The notes below the pieces were generated by a model. It did not search any database and was not told the origin of the DNA. It saw nothing but the letters and a program-made list of their open reading frames with translations. Position numbers and translations under genes: made by a program. This document shows, in pieces, positions 9,437-17,570 of a stretch of DNA of 64,000 nucleotides (position 1 is the first letter of the stretch; each line of letters opens with the position of its first letter). The stretch is taken from contig JALQCY010000002.1 in the NCBI GenBank assembly GCA_023241745.1, positions 310,001 to 374,000 of the forward strand, in the 5' to 3' direction. The DNA comes from Isoptericola peretonis (GTDB taxonomy: Bacteria > Actinomycetota > Actinomycetes > Actinomycetales > Cellulomonadaceae).

Positions 9437-10195
9437 ATGGACGGCGGCGGGGCGGAGCGGTGGTCGGCGGTGGCCGACGCGTGGGCGCACCACTGGGGGG
9501 CGTTCGCCGGGCCGGTCTGGGACCCGCTGACCGGGGCGGCCGGCGTGGTCCGCGGTACGCGGGTGCTGGACGTCGGCTGCGGGACGGGCGAGCTGCTGGC
9601 CCACCTCGCAGAGGCCGGCTCGGTCGCCGCGGGCGTCGACCCGGCGCCGGAGATGGTCGCGCACGCGCGTCGTCGTCTCCCGGGTGCCACCGTCCTCGAG
9701 GGCGACGCCGAGCACCTGCCGTTCGAGGATGCCGCCTTCGACGTCGTCCTGGCGGTGAACGCGCTGCAGTTCGCCGAGGACACCCGCGACGCGCTCCACG
9801 AGGCCGCACGCGTCCTGGCGCCGGGCGGGCGGGTGGGGCTCGCCTGCTGGGCGGAGGGCTCCCGCAACGACCTCGACGTCGTCGAGCGCGCCGTCGCCGA
9901 GGCCTTCGAGGAGGAGGTGCGGCCGGACGGTCCGCTGCGGCCCGCGGGCGGGCTCGAGGCGGCGCTCGCCGACGCGGGGCTGGACGTCCTGACCGCCGGC
10001 GTGGTCGAGGCGCCGTGGACGGCCGCCGACGACGCGGAGCTCGTGCGCGGCGTCCTGGTGGGGGAGGACCCGGGCACGATGGCCGAGCTCGCCCCGGTCG
10101 TGGTGGCGGCCGCGAAACCGTTCCGGGCGCCCTCCGGCGGCTACCGCCTCGCGAACGCCCTCCGGTACGCCGTCGCGAGACGATGCAGGGCCGGG
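9437..10195 (+). CDS. Class I SAM-dependent methyltransferase, 3' end undefined
   Basis: A Methyltransf_11-type SAM methyltransferase of about 250 residues. Motif I is VLDVGCGTGELL (near residue 36), motif II is the GVDPAPEMV acidic loop, and post-I runs through EHLPFEDAAFDVVLAVNALQF. A GGGAG-containing ribosome-binding site precedes the ATG. The oddity is the end: the protein reaches a natural-looking C-terminus (NALRYAVARR) but none of the three forward frames has a stop before the converging pepA gene, and its own frame stays open to 11758. A lost stop, frameshift or sequencing error is likely. The end given is where pepA's stop lies. Substrate unknown. Confidence 0.72.
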
Positions 10196-11692
10196 TCAGC
10201 GCTCCGAGCGGCCCTCGAGGAACGCGAGCATCGTGCGCACGCCCACGCCGGTGCCGCCGGCGGGCGTGTACCCGAACGACGAGCCCTCGTTGTACGACGG
10301 GCCGGCGATGTCCAGGTGCGCCCACGGGGTGTCTCCCACGAACTCCTTCAGGAAGTGCGCGGCGAAGAGCATCCCGCCCCAGCGGCTCGGCGCGGAGTTC
10401 ACCATGTCGGCGACGGTCGACTTGAGGCCGGCCTTGAGCTCGGCGGGCATCGGCATCGGCCAGAACGCCTCGCCGGCCACGTCGGCGGCCGCCTTGACCT
10501 CGTCGCGGACCGCGTCGGTGCCCATGACGCCGGAGGTGCGGTTGCCGAGCGCGACCATCTGCGCGCCGGTGAGGGTCGCGATGTCGAGGACGATGTCGTG
10601 CCCGTCCTCGACGGCGGCGACGAGGCCGTCCGCCATGACGAGGCGGCCCTCGGCGTCGGTGTTGGTGACCTCGACGGTCTTGCCGCCGCGGATCGTCACG
10701 ACGTCGGCCGGGCGCTGGGCGTTGCCGCCGGGCATGTTCTCGGCGAGGCAGAGGTAGCCGGTCACCGCGACGGGCAGGCCCAGGCGTGCGGCGGCCAGCA
10801 CCGTGTGCAGCACCGCGGCGGCCCCCGCCATGTCGGACTTCATGGTCGGCATGCTGGCCGGCGGCTTGAGGGAGATGCCGCCGGTGTCGAAGGTGATGCC
10901 CTTGCCGACGATCGCGACCTTCTGGGTGGCCTTGGCCGGGGCGTACACGAGCTTGACGAGGCGGGGCCCGCGCGAGGAGCCCTGGCCGACGCCGACGAGG
11001 CCGCCGTAACCGCCCGCGGCGAGCTGCTTGTCGTCCAGCACCGTGACCTTGACGCCCTTCACGCCGAGGGTCTTGACGGCCGCCCTGGCGGCGTCCGCGA
11101 AGGCGGCGGGGTAGAGCTCGTTCGGGGCGTCGTTCACGAGGTCGCGGGTGCCGTGCACGGCGGCGGCCAGCACCTCGCCGCGCGCGACGGCGGCCTTGGC
11201 GCGCGCCGAGCGGGCGAACGAGGTGACCACCTGGATGCTGCCCACGGCGGCCTTCGTGTCCTTGCCCGTGCGGTAGCGGGTGTACGAGTACGCGCCCAGC
11301 AGGGCGCCCTCGACGACGGCGGCGAGCTCGTCCTCGTCGACCGCCGGCAACGCGACCGCGACCGTGTCGGTCCCCGCGAGCTCGCGGGTCGCGGCGCCGG
11401 CGGCCGAGCGCAGCACCTCGCGCGAGAACGTGCCGTCGGGGGCGCGCTCGCCGAGCCCCGCGAGCACCACCACGTCGGCGGCGACGCCGTCGCCCGCGGG
11501 GAGGCGGCGCACCTCGTCCGGGGAGCCGGTGACGCCGAGCCGGGGCGCGAGGGTCTCGATCTGGCGCACGAGCGCGTCGGGCAGCTGGTCCGCGACGACG
11601 GCGACGCCGTCGGACGTGGAGCAGGTCCCGACGACGAGCGCGTCGACCTTGAGAGCGGTGGGATTCTTGGCGGTGAGGGTGAGGTCTGCCAC
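10196..11692 (-). CDS. pepA: Leucyl aminopeptidase (M17)
   Basis: Cytosolic dimetal M17 aminopeptidase that removes N-terminal residues from peptides. The 498-residue protein has the small N-terminal regulatory domain and the catalytic domain, with the family signature NTDAEGRL at 344-351 supplying metal-binding Asp and Glu. The GTG start lies 6 nt from a TAGCAT box, so the mRNA is probably leaderless. The gene converges on the methyltransferase and is divergent from a small membrane-protein gene. Orthologue of mycobacterial PepB. Confidence 0.95.
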   Translation of the reverse strand: MADLTLTAKNPTALKVDALVVGTCSTSDGVAVVADQLPDALVRQIETLAPRLGVTGSPDEVRRLPAGDGVAADVVVLAGLGERAPDGTFSREVLRSAAGAATRELAGTDTVAVALPAVDEDELAAVVEGALLGAYSYTRYRTGKDTKAAVGSIQVVTSFARSARAKAAVARGEVLAAAVHGTRDLVNDAPNELYPAAFADAARAAVKTLGVKGVKVTVLDDKQLAAGGYGGLVGVGQGSSRGPRLVKLVYAPAKATQKVAIVGKGITFDTGGISLKPPASMPTMKSDMAGAAAVLHTVLAAARLGLPVAVTGYLCLAENMPGGNAQRPADVVTIRGGKTVEVTNTDAEGRLVMADGLVAAVEDGHDIVLDIATLTGAQMVALGNRTSGVMGTDAVRDEVKAAADVAGEAFWPMPMPAELKAGLKSTVADMVNSAPSRWGGMLFAAHFLKEFVGDTPWAHLDIAGPSYNEGSSFGYTPAGGTGVGVRTMLAFLEGRSER

Positions 11693-11698
11693 CCGCCG

Positions 11699-11761
11699 AT
11701 GCTATCCCCGTCCCCGGGGCACCAGCCTGCCGCGTGGTCCAGCTCGCACGGCCGGTAGTCT
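11699..11761. promoter_or_regulatory. Back-to-back leaderless promoters (pepA / membrane gene)
   Basis: The 75-bp divergent gap holds TAGCAT (complement of 11699-11704) 6 nt from the pepA GTG and TAGTCT (11756-11761) 6 nt from the GTG at 11768. Both predict transcription starting at the start codon. Confidence 0.6.
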
Positions 11762-11767
11762 GCGGGC

Positions 11768-12127
11768 GTGGTCCTTCCCCTCCTGATCGTCGTCCTGCTG
11801 GCGTGCGCCGTGCTCGCCGGCTGGGCGCTGTGGTTCGTCGTCCAGGACAGGGCGGTGGTGCTGCGCCAGCTCTTCGGCGCCGCCGTCGTGGAGGCACTGG
11901 TCGTGGTCCAGGCAGTGGTGGCCGGCGTCCTCATGGCCACGCAGGACCACCCCGTTGACGGCCCGCTGTTCTGGGGTTATGTCGCCACCGCGCTGGTGGT
12001 GCTGCCCGTCGCGGCGATCTGGGCGTTCGCGGAGCGCACCAAGTGGTCCTCCGTCGTGCTGGCCGTCGCGGCCCTCACCGTCGGCTTCCTCGTCTGGCGG
12101 CTCTGGCAGATCTGGGGCGCGGCATGA
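11768..12127 (+). CDS. Small integral membrane protein
   Basis: A 119-residue protein with about four hydrophobic segments (roughly 3-25, 37-57, 68-86, 94-113) and short polar loops. No recognised family or catalytic motif. The GTG start is 6 nt from a TAGTCT box. Its stop overlaps the next ATG (ATGA), and two further overlaps tie it to pyrD, so these genes are one transcription unit. The link with pyrimidine synthesis is positional only. Confidence 0.75.
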   Translation: MVLPLLIVVLLACAVLAGWALWFVVQDRAVVLRQLFGAAVVEALVVVQAVVAGVLMATQDHPVDGPLFWGYVATALVVLPVAAIWAFAERTKWSSVVLAVAALTVGFLVWRLWQIWGAA

Positions 12128-12654
12128 GCGGCACGGCTCCGGGCACGGTCCCGGGCGGTCCGACGCCGGACCGCACGGGTCGGCGCACCGGCTCCGGCTT
12201 CGGGCGGCTGCTCGTCACGGTCTACGGGATCCTGGCGTTCGCCGCGATCGGCCGCTCCTCGTACGAGCTGGCCACCAAGTTCACCGAGGCGCCGGTCGCG
12301 TACTCGCTGTCGACGTTGTCCGCCGTGGTGTACGTGCTCGCGACGGTGGCGCTCGCGAAGGGCGGGCCGCGGTGGCGCGTCGTCGCGTGGGTCACCGTGG
12401 GCTTCGAGGCCGTCGGCGTGCTCGCGGTCGGCGCCGCGTCCGTGACCTCGCCCGACGTGTTCGGCGAGACGACCGTCTGGTCCGGCTTCGGGCAGGGCTA
12501 CGGTTACGTGCCGCTCGTGCTGCCCTTCGTGGGGCTGTGGTGGCTGTGGCGCACCCGCCCGCGCGGGACGCGCGACGCCGCACCGACGACGCCTGAACCG
12601 ACCGAGCCGACAGGGCCCCTCGGGCCCGCAGCCCCCGACCCGGAGGTCCGATGA
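12124..12654 (+). CDS. Four-helix membrane protein upstream of pyrD
   Basis: A 176-residue protein with a polar Pro/Thr/Gly-rich N-terminus, about four transmembrane helices from residue 32 to 150, and a Pro/Thr-rich cytoplasmic tail. I recognise no specific domain. It overlaps the previous gene by ATGA and overlaps pyrD by ATGA, which indicates translational coupling. Function unknown. Confidence 0.78.
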   Translation: MSGTAPGTVPGGPTPDRTGRRTGSGFGRLLVTVYGILAFAAIGRSSYELATKFTEAPVAYSLSTLSAVVYVLATVALAKGGPRWRVVAWVTVGFEAVGVLAVGAASVTSPDVFGETTVWSGFGQGYGYVPLVLPFVGLWWLWRTRPRGTRDAAPTTPEPTEPTGPLGPAAPDPEVR

Positions 12655-13742
12655 GCCCCTACACCCTGCTGTTCAACGGCGTCTTCCGCCGGATGGACCC
12701 CGAGCGGGCGCACGAGCTCGCCTTCGGCGCGATCTCGTGCGCCGGGCGCGTCCCGGTGCTGCGCGACGTGGTCCAGGGCGCCCTCGCGCCGTACCTGGGG
12801 CGAGGCACCGGCGGGCCGGGCAGCATCGAGGTGCTGGGCCGCACCGTGCCGGCGCCGTTCGGCCTGGCCGGCGGCTTCGACAAGAACGCGAGGGCGATCC
12901 GCGGCCTGACGATGCTCGGCTTCGGGTTCGTGGAGATCGGCACCGTGACGCCGCGCCCCCAGCCGGGCAACGAGCGGCCGCGCATGTGGCGCGAGCTCGA
13001 CGTGCGGGGGATCCGCAACCGGATGGGCTTCAACAACGACGGCGCCCCGGCCGCCGCGGCCCGGCTCCGGGAGCTGCGGGCCACCCCGGCGGGCCGCGCC
13101 GTCGTCGTCGGCGCCAACATCGGCAAGAACAAGACGACGCCCGCCGAGCAGGCCGCGGACGACTACGCGGCCTGCGCGCGCGAGCTCGCGCCGTGGGCCG
13201 ACTACCTCGTGGTCAACGTGTCGTCGCCGAACACCCCCGGGCTGCGCGACCTGCAGACCACGGCCGAGCTGCGCCCGATCCTCACCGCGGCGCGCGCCGC
13301 CGCCGACGAGGCGACCGCGGCCGCCGGCACGCGGCGGGTGCCGCTCCTGGTGAAGATCGCCCCCGACCTCGCGGACGCCGACGTCGACGCCGTGGCGGAC
13401 CTCGTCACCGAGCTCGGCCTGGACGGGGTCGTCGCCGTGAACACCACCATCGGCCACGACCGCGGCCCCGGCGGGCTGTCCGGGCCGCCGCTGCTGGAGC
13501 GCGGCCTGCAGGTCGTGGGCCGGCTGCGCGAGCGGCTCGGGCCCGACCCGGCGATCATCGGCGTCGGCGGGATCGCGGGCCCGGACGACGTGCGCGCCTA
13601 CCTGCGCGCGGGCGCCGACCTCACGCAGGGCTACACGTCGTTCATCTACTCCGGCCCGTTCTGGCCCTCGCGCGTCAACCGCGCCCTGACCCGCACGCGC
13701 GGCTCCGTCGCGGCCGGGAGCATCACGAGGAGCGACGCGTGA
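12651..13742 (+). CDS. pyrD: Dihydroorotate dehydrogenase (quinone), class 2
   Basis: FMN enzyme oxidising dihydroorotate to orotate in pyrimidine synthesis, passing electrons to membrane quinone. The 363-residue protein has the class 2 N-terminal helical extension, AGGFDKNARAI near residue 75 and the NVSSPNTPGL motif with the catalytic serine near 191-192. The FMN phosphate-binding IGVGGIAGPDD is near the C-terminus. It is coupled by ATGA to the upstream membrane gene and by GTGA to the small gene that follows. Confidence 0.96.
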   Translation: MSPYTLLFNGVFRRMDPERAHELAFGAISCAGRVPVLRDVVQGALAPYLGRGTGGPGSIEVLGRTVPAPFGLAGGFDKNARAIRGLTMLGFGFVEIGTVTPRPQPGNERPRMWRELDVRGIRNRMGFNNDGAPAAAARLRELRATPAGRAVVVGANIGKNKTTPAEQAADDYAACARELAPWADYLVVNVSSPNTPGLRDLQTTAELRPILTAARAAADEATAAAGTRRVPLLVKIAPDLADADVDAVADLVTELGLDGVVAVNTTIGHDRGPGGLSGPPLLERGLQVVGRLRERLGPDPAIIGVGGIAGPDDVRAYLRAGADLTQGYTSFIYSGPFWPSRVNRALTRTRGSVAAGSITRSDA

Positions 13743-13945
13743 TCCGCGCTCGCTGGGAGTGGGCGCTCGACGACGTCGAGGGCCGCGAGCTGACCGTCCC
13801 CAGCCCCGTCTTCACGACGCAGTACGACGCCGAGCAGTGGCTCGGCGAGCACTGGCGCGAGCTGTCCGCCGGCGGTGCGGTGCTGGCCCGCCTGCTGAAC
13901 GACGGGACGCAGGCGACCCCGGGCGTACGGCTGCCCGCGGCCTGA
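13739..13945 (+). CDS. Small conserved protein after pyrD
   Basis: A 68-residue soluble, acidic protein beginning VIRARWEWALDD, with a central QYDAEQWLGEHW segment. The GTG start overlaps the pyrD stop (GTGA), so it is translationally coupled. No domain recognised. Small proteins of this type follow pyrD in related actinobacteria as far as I recall; function unknown. Confidence 0.7.
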   Translation: MIRARWEWALDDVEGRELTVPSPVFTTQYDAEQWLGEHWRELSAGGAVLARLLNDGTQATPGVRLPAA

Positions 13946-13992
13946 CGGCGGGTGGGCCCGGCTCGCCGTCGTCGTCCGCGAGCGGCGTGCCG

Positions 13993-14076
13993 GAGGTCAC
14001 CTGCCCGACGTCACCTGCCCCGACGTCACCTGCCCGAGGTCACCTGCCCGAGGTCACCTGCCCGAGGTCACCTGGG
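13993..14076. repeat. Six-copy 14-15 bp tandem repeat at the mocR stop
   Basis: Six consecutive units of GAGGTCACCTGCCC or its GACGTCACCTGCCC variant (one with an extra C) fill the gap between the small post-pyrD gene and the regulator gene. The last five residues and stop codon of the regulator are encoded inside the array. No spacer structure, so it is not a CRISPR. Confidence 0.9.
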
Positions 14077-15520
14077 CCCAGGCGCGCGCCAGCCGGGGCA
14101 CGGCCGCCTCGAGGTCACCGGGCTCCCGGGTAAAGGTGAGCCGCAGCCGGTCGCGGGACGACCGGTCGGGGGTGAACGCCGGGCCGGGGGTCACCTGCAC
14201 CCCGTGGGTCAGGGCCGCCGCGGCGAGCGCCTGGGCGAGCGGCTGCCCGAGGTCCACCCAGAGGCACAGGCCCCCGGCGGGCACGGGCACGTGCCATCCG
14301 GGGAGGGCGTCGCGGACCAGGCCGACGAGCAGGTCGCGACGGGCCCGCAGCTCGGCGACCCGGCCGGGCAGGACGTCGTCGACCCGCCGCAGGAGCTCGA
14401 CGACGGCGAGCTGCTCGAGCACCGGTGTCGCGATGTCGGCGGACTGGCGCACCCGCGCGAGCCGGCGCACCACCTGCGGGTCGGCGCGCACCCAGCCGAC
14501 GCGCACCCCTCCCCAGAACGACTTCGACGCCGAGCCGATGGTGACCACGTGCGGCGAGCGGCCGTCGCCCGCGAACGGCGCGGACACCGCGGCACCCGGG
14601 TCGAGCGCCAGGTCGGTGAGGGTCTCGTCGCCCACCACCATGACGCCCGTCCGGTCCGCCAGGTCGCGTGCCCCGGCGCGCGCGTCGGCCGACATCGTCG
14701 CGCCGGTGGGGTTGTGGAAGTCGGGCACGAGGTAGACGAGGCGCGGGCGCGTCCGCCGGACGGCGGACGCGAGGGTCTCGACGTCGCCCACCGGCACGCC
14801 GACCACCCGCCCGCCGAGCCGTCGCGCCGGCTCCAGCGCGTGGAAGTACGTGGGGGACTCGACGACGGCGGTCTCGCCCAGGCCGACGTACGCGTGCGTG
14901 AGCACGGAGATCGCCTGCTGCGCGCCGGTCGTGACGAGGATCTGGTCGGGCGTGGTCGGCACGCCGCGCGCGGTGTACCGGTCGGCGATCGCGACACGCA
15001 GCGGTTCGATCCCGAGGTGCGCGTAGCCGCCGGTGCCGAGGTAGCCGGGCAGCACCTCGAGCGCGGCGGTGTAGGCGTCGTGCAGCGCCGGCGTGGCCGA
15101 GGGAGTCGCCTGGGCGAGGTCGAGCACGGGCTCGGAGGCGGCGCCGGGGGAGCCCGCGGGTGCGTCCCCCGCGGCGGCCGGCAGGCGACCGCGCACGGCA
15201 CCGGTGCCCCGGGGCAGCGTCGTCACCGTGCCGGAGCCCACGCGGCTGGCGAGGAAGCCGAGCTCGCGCAGGCGCGCGTACGCACCGGACGTCGTCGTGC
15301 GCGAGACCCGCAGGGCCGCGGCGAGCTCCCGCTCGCTCGGCACCCGGGTGAGCGGCGGCAGGCTCCCGGCGAGCACCGCGGCGCGCAGCGCGTCCGCCAG
15401 CGCCAGGTACGCGGGCCCCCCGGCCCGCCAGTCCCCCAGCAGCCGCGCCGTGGCGGCGGGGGAGACCTGCCTGACGGCGGACGGTGCGGGCGCGGACGGG
15501 CGGGAGGCGGCGACGGTCAC
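14054..15520 (-). CDS. MocR-type GntR/aminotransferase regulator
   Basis: A 488-residue MocR-family regulator: an N-terminal GntR winged helix (about 40-105, PSERELAAALRVSRTTT) joined to a fold-type I aminotransferase domain. The PLP lysine is K333 in SASKSFWGG, and the substrate-binding PDFHNPTG is intact. MocR proteins sense PLP or PLP adducts and control adjacent genes. It is divergent from a YczE-type membrane gene, a known MocR partner. The GTG start is chosen as the first codon after the operator region. The C-terminus runs into a tandem repeat, so its last residues may vary between strains. Confidence 0.92.
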   Translation of the reverse strand: MTVAASRPSAPAPSAVRQVSPAATARLLGDWRAGGPAYLALADALRAAVLAGSLPPLTRVPSERELAAALRVSRTTTSGAYARLRELGFLASRVGSGTVTTLPRGTGAVRGRLPAAAGDAPAGSPGAASEPVLDLAQATPSATPALHDAYTAALEVLPGYLGTGGYAHLGIEPLRVAIADRYTARGVPTTPDQILVTTGAQQAISVLTHAYVGLGETAVVESPTYFHALEPARRLGGRVVGVPVGDVETLASAVRRTRPRLVYLVPDFHNPTGATMSADARAGARDLADRTGVMVVGDETLTDLALDPGAAVSAPFAGDGRSPHVVTIGSASKSFWGGVRVGWVRADPQVVRRLARVRQSADIATPVLEQLAVVELLRRVDDVLPGRVAELRARRDLLVGLVRDALPGWHVPVPAGGLCLWVDLGQPLAQALAAAALTHGVQVTPGPAFTPDRSSRDRLRLTFTREPGDLEAAVPRLARAWAQVTSGR

Positions 15521-15537
15521 CGGGCCACTGTCACCCC

Positions 15538-15562
15538 AATGGCTATGGATGGCAAGGCCATT
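15538..15562. promoter_or_regulatory. Candidate MocR operator
   Basis: The 60-bp divergent gap contains AATGGC (15538-15543) and its inverted partner GCCATT (15557-15562), with an additional directly repeated ATGGCWA between them. MocR regulators usually bind combined direct and inverted repeats; assignment is inference. Confidence 0.5.
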
Positions 15563-15580
15563 GTGCGCGAGGGTGTGGGC

Positions 15581-16258
15581 ATGAGCATGCCGACCGTGCC
15601 CGCCCGCCGTCGTCCGTCCGGAAGCCGCCCGCCCGAGCGGCCCGGGCAGTGGGGGCCGCTGCGACGCGGGACCCAGCTCGTGCTCGGCCTGCTCGGCTAC
15701 ACGTGGTCGATGGCGATGCTGCTGCACGCCGGTCAGGGCGGGGCGCCCTGGGACGTGCTCCATCAGGGCGTGGTGCGCAGCACCGGGCTGGGCTTCGGCT
15801 GGGTCGTCGCGGCGACGTCGGCGCTGGTGCTGCTCGCATGGATCCCGCTGCGGCAGCGGCCGGGCCTCGGCACCGTGGCGAACGTCGCGGTCATCAGCCT
15901 GGCGATCGGACCGTGCCTCGCGGCGGTGGCCCGGCTCGTGCCCGACCCCGGCCCGGCGGCCGCGATCGCCCTCGCCGTCGGCGGCGTCGTCCTGAACGGC
16001 GTCTCCACCGCGGCCTACATCGGCGTGCGGCTCGGCCCGGGCCCGCGCGACGGCCTCATGACCGGTCTCGTGGAGCGCACCGGCTGGTCCGTGCGCCTGG
16101 TGCGCACCGGGATCGAGGTGGGCGTGGTGCTCGTCGGCGTGCTCCTGGGCGGCACCTTCGGCTGGGCGACGATCGCCTACGCGTTCGGCGTGGGCCCCGT
16201 GGTGCAGGCCACCGTGCGCTGGCGCTGGCTGGTGCCGACCGGGCTCACCGGCCGCTGA
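15581..16258 (+). CDS. YczE/YyaS/YitT-family membrane protein
   Basis: A 225-residue integral membrane protein with five or six helices after a basic, Pro/Arg-rich N-terminus. The conserved GGAPWDVLHQG segment and the RLGPGPRDGLMTGL loop are typical of the YczE family. GAGGG lies 8 nt before the ATG. Divergent partner of the MocR regulator, matching the known MocR-YczE pairing in Gram-positive bacteria; the transported or sensed compound is not established. Confidence 0.88.
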   Translation: MSMPTVPARRRPSGSRPPERPGQWGPLRRGTQLVLGLLGYTWSMAMLLHAGQGGAPWDVLHQGVVRSTGLGFGWVVAATSALVLLAWIPLRQRPGLGTVANVAVISLAIGPCLAAVARLVPDPGPAAAIALAVGGVVLNGVSTAAYIGVRLGPGPRDGLMTGLVERTGWSVRLVRTGIEVGVVLVGVLLGGTFGWATIAYAFGVGPVVQATVRWRWLVPTGLTGR

Positions 16259-16380
16259 CCGCCTCCTGATCGGCCGTCGTGAGGTCTTGGCGGTAGAAGG
16301 TCGCCGACGCGGCGCAGCCCAGGGCCTCGCCGAGCCCGCGGCGCCGGTGTGCCGGGCCGACCATGACGTCACGGTAGCGG

Positions 16381-16451
16381 CGGAGCACCCGCTGTCACGA
16401 GCGACGGAGCACCCGCTGTCACGACCCGGCCGGGGGGCGACAGCGGGCGCT
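16381..16451. repeat. 20-bp direct repeat plus inverted partner
   Basis: CGGAGCACCCGCTGTCACGA occurs at 16381-16400 and again at 16405-16424. GACAGCGGGCGCTC (16438-16451) is an inverted partner of the second copy with one mismatch, so a stem-loop can form just past the AKR stop codon. It may act as a terminator for the converging yczE and AKR genes. Confidence 0.7.
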
Positions 16452-16459
16452 CAATCGAG

Positions 16460-17470
16460 TCAGGCCACGCGTCCGGCCGGGGCGTTCTCCGCGGTCTTGC
16501 CCGGGTCCCGCTCGACGACGTCGCCGAGGACGTCGTCGATCTGCGCCATGAGCTCGGCCGGGATGGTCACGCCCGAGGCCTTGACGTTCTCCGCGACCTG
16601 CTCGGGCCGCGACGCGCCGACCAGGGCCGCGGCCACGTTGTCGTTCTGCAGCACCCAGGCGACGGACAGCTGGGCCATCGACAGGTCGAGCTCGTCGGCC
16701 ACGGGGCGCAGCTTCTGCACCCGCTCGAGCACGTCGTCGCGCATGAACCGCTCGATCATCCGCGCCCCGCCCTTGTCGTCCGTCGCGCGCGAGCCGGCGG
16801 GCAGGGGCTGCCCCGGCACGTACTTCCCCGAGAGCACGCCCTGCGCCATCGGCGACCAGACGATCTGCGACAGGCCGCACTCCTGCGACGCGGGCACCAC
16901 CTCGTCCTCGATGACGCGCCACAGCATCGAGTACTGCGGCTGGGAGGAGATGAGCTGGAAGCCGAGGTCCTTCGCCAGCGCGGCACCGGCGCGGATCTGG
17001 TCGGCGGTCCACTCGGAGACGCCGATGTACAACGCCTTGCCCTGGCGGACGATGTCGGCGAACGCCTGCATCGTCTCCTCCAGCGGCGTCTCGGTGTCGT
17101 ACCGGTGCGCCTGGTAGAGATCGACGTAGTCGGTGCCGAGGCGCTTCAGGGAGCCGTTGATCGACTCCATGACGTGCTTGCGCGACAGGCCGGTGTCGTT
17201 GGGGCCGCCGGGGCCGGTCGGCCAGTAGACCTTGGTGAAGATCTCGAGCGACTCACGCCGCTCGCCCGCGAGGGCGTCGCCGAGCACCTGCTCGGCCTTC
17301 GTGTTCGCGTACACGTCCGCGGTGTCGAACGTCGTGATGCCCGCGTCGAGGGCGGCATGGACGCACTGCGTCGCGACGTCGTTCTCCACCTGGGAGCCGT
17401 GGGTGAGCCAGTTGCCGTAGGTGATCTCGGAAATCTTCAGGCCGCTGTGGCCGAGGTAGCGATAGTGCAT
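16460..17470 (-). CDS. Aldo/keto reductase (KCNAB-like)
   Basis: A 336-residue NADPH-dependent aldo/keto reductase of the voltage-gated-channel beta-subunit type, a TIM-barrel enzyme. The catalytic tetrad is D49, Y54, K80 and H122. The natural substrate is unknown. A TAGTCT box 6 nt from the ATG predicts a leaderless mRNA. Its first 81 codons are duplicated as a truncated fragment about 2.4 kb away, beyond the inserted ATPase and DUF4145 genes. This intact copy may therefore be a chimera of an element-borne 5' end and the resident 3' end. Confidence 0.93.
   Translation of the reverse strand: MHYRYLGHSGLKISEITYGNWLTHGSQVENDVATQCVHAALDAGITTFDTADVYANTKAEQVLGDALAGERRESLEIFTKVYWPTGPGGPNDTGLSRKHVMESINGSLKRLGTDYVDLYQAHRYDTETPLEETMQAFADIVRQGKALYIGVSEWTADQIRAGAALAKDLGFQLISSQPQYSMLWRVIEDEVVPASQECGLSQIVWSPMAQGVLSGKYVPGQPLPAGSRATDDKGGARMIERFMRDDVLERVQKLRPVADELDLSMAQLSVAWVLQNDNVAAALVGASRPEQVAENVKASGVTIPAELMAQIDDVLGDVVERDPGKTAENAPAGRVA
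17229..17470. repeat. Duplicated AKR 5' segment, copy 1
   Basis: This stretch is repeated in the same orientation at 19606-19850. Positions 17235-17356 match the second copy without a difference; further toward the start codon scattered mismatches and a 3-nt length change appear. The two copies bracket the ATPase/DUF4145 genes. Confidence 0.92.
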
Positions 17471-17476
17471 TCCCTG

Positions 17477-17482
17477 AGACTA
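17477..17482 (-). promoter_or_regulatory. Leaderless-type -10 box of the intact AKR gene
   Basis: The complement reads TAGTCT, 6 nt from the AKR ATG. On the other strand TACGGT occurs twice around 17526-17536 and is a likely -10 for the divergent ATPase gene. Confidence 0.55.
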
Positions 17483-17570
17483 GACGCGGCTCGCCGCGGC
17501 CGAACACGCACTGCCGCCGCTGACCTACGGTACGGTCGCGCACGTCAAGCCATCGCGAACGGGAGTGTCC

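Noticed and set aside
9437..11758. A 773-residue methyltransferase fusion protein
   Set aside because: Everything after about residue 250 is antisense to pepA and has shadow-like composition; treated as stop loss rather than a real fusion.
13993..14076. Possible CRISPR array
   Set aside because: Units of 14-15 bp are contiguous with no spacers and no cas genes in the window; it is a simple tandem repeat.
16245..16364. 39-codon minus-strand frame with VGPAHRRRGLGEAL, like a GNAT motif A
   Set aside because: Too short, overlaps the yczE 3' end and lacks the rest of the fold; at most a decayed acetyltransferase remnant.
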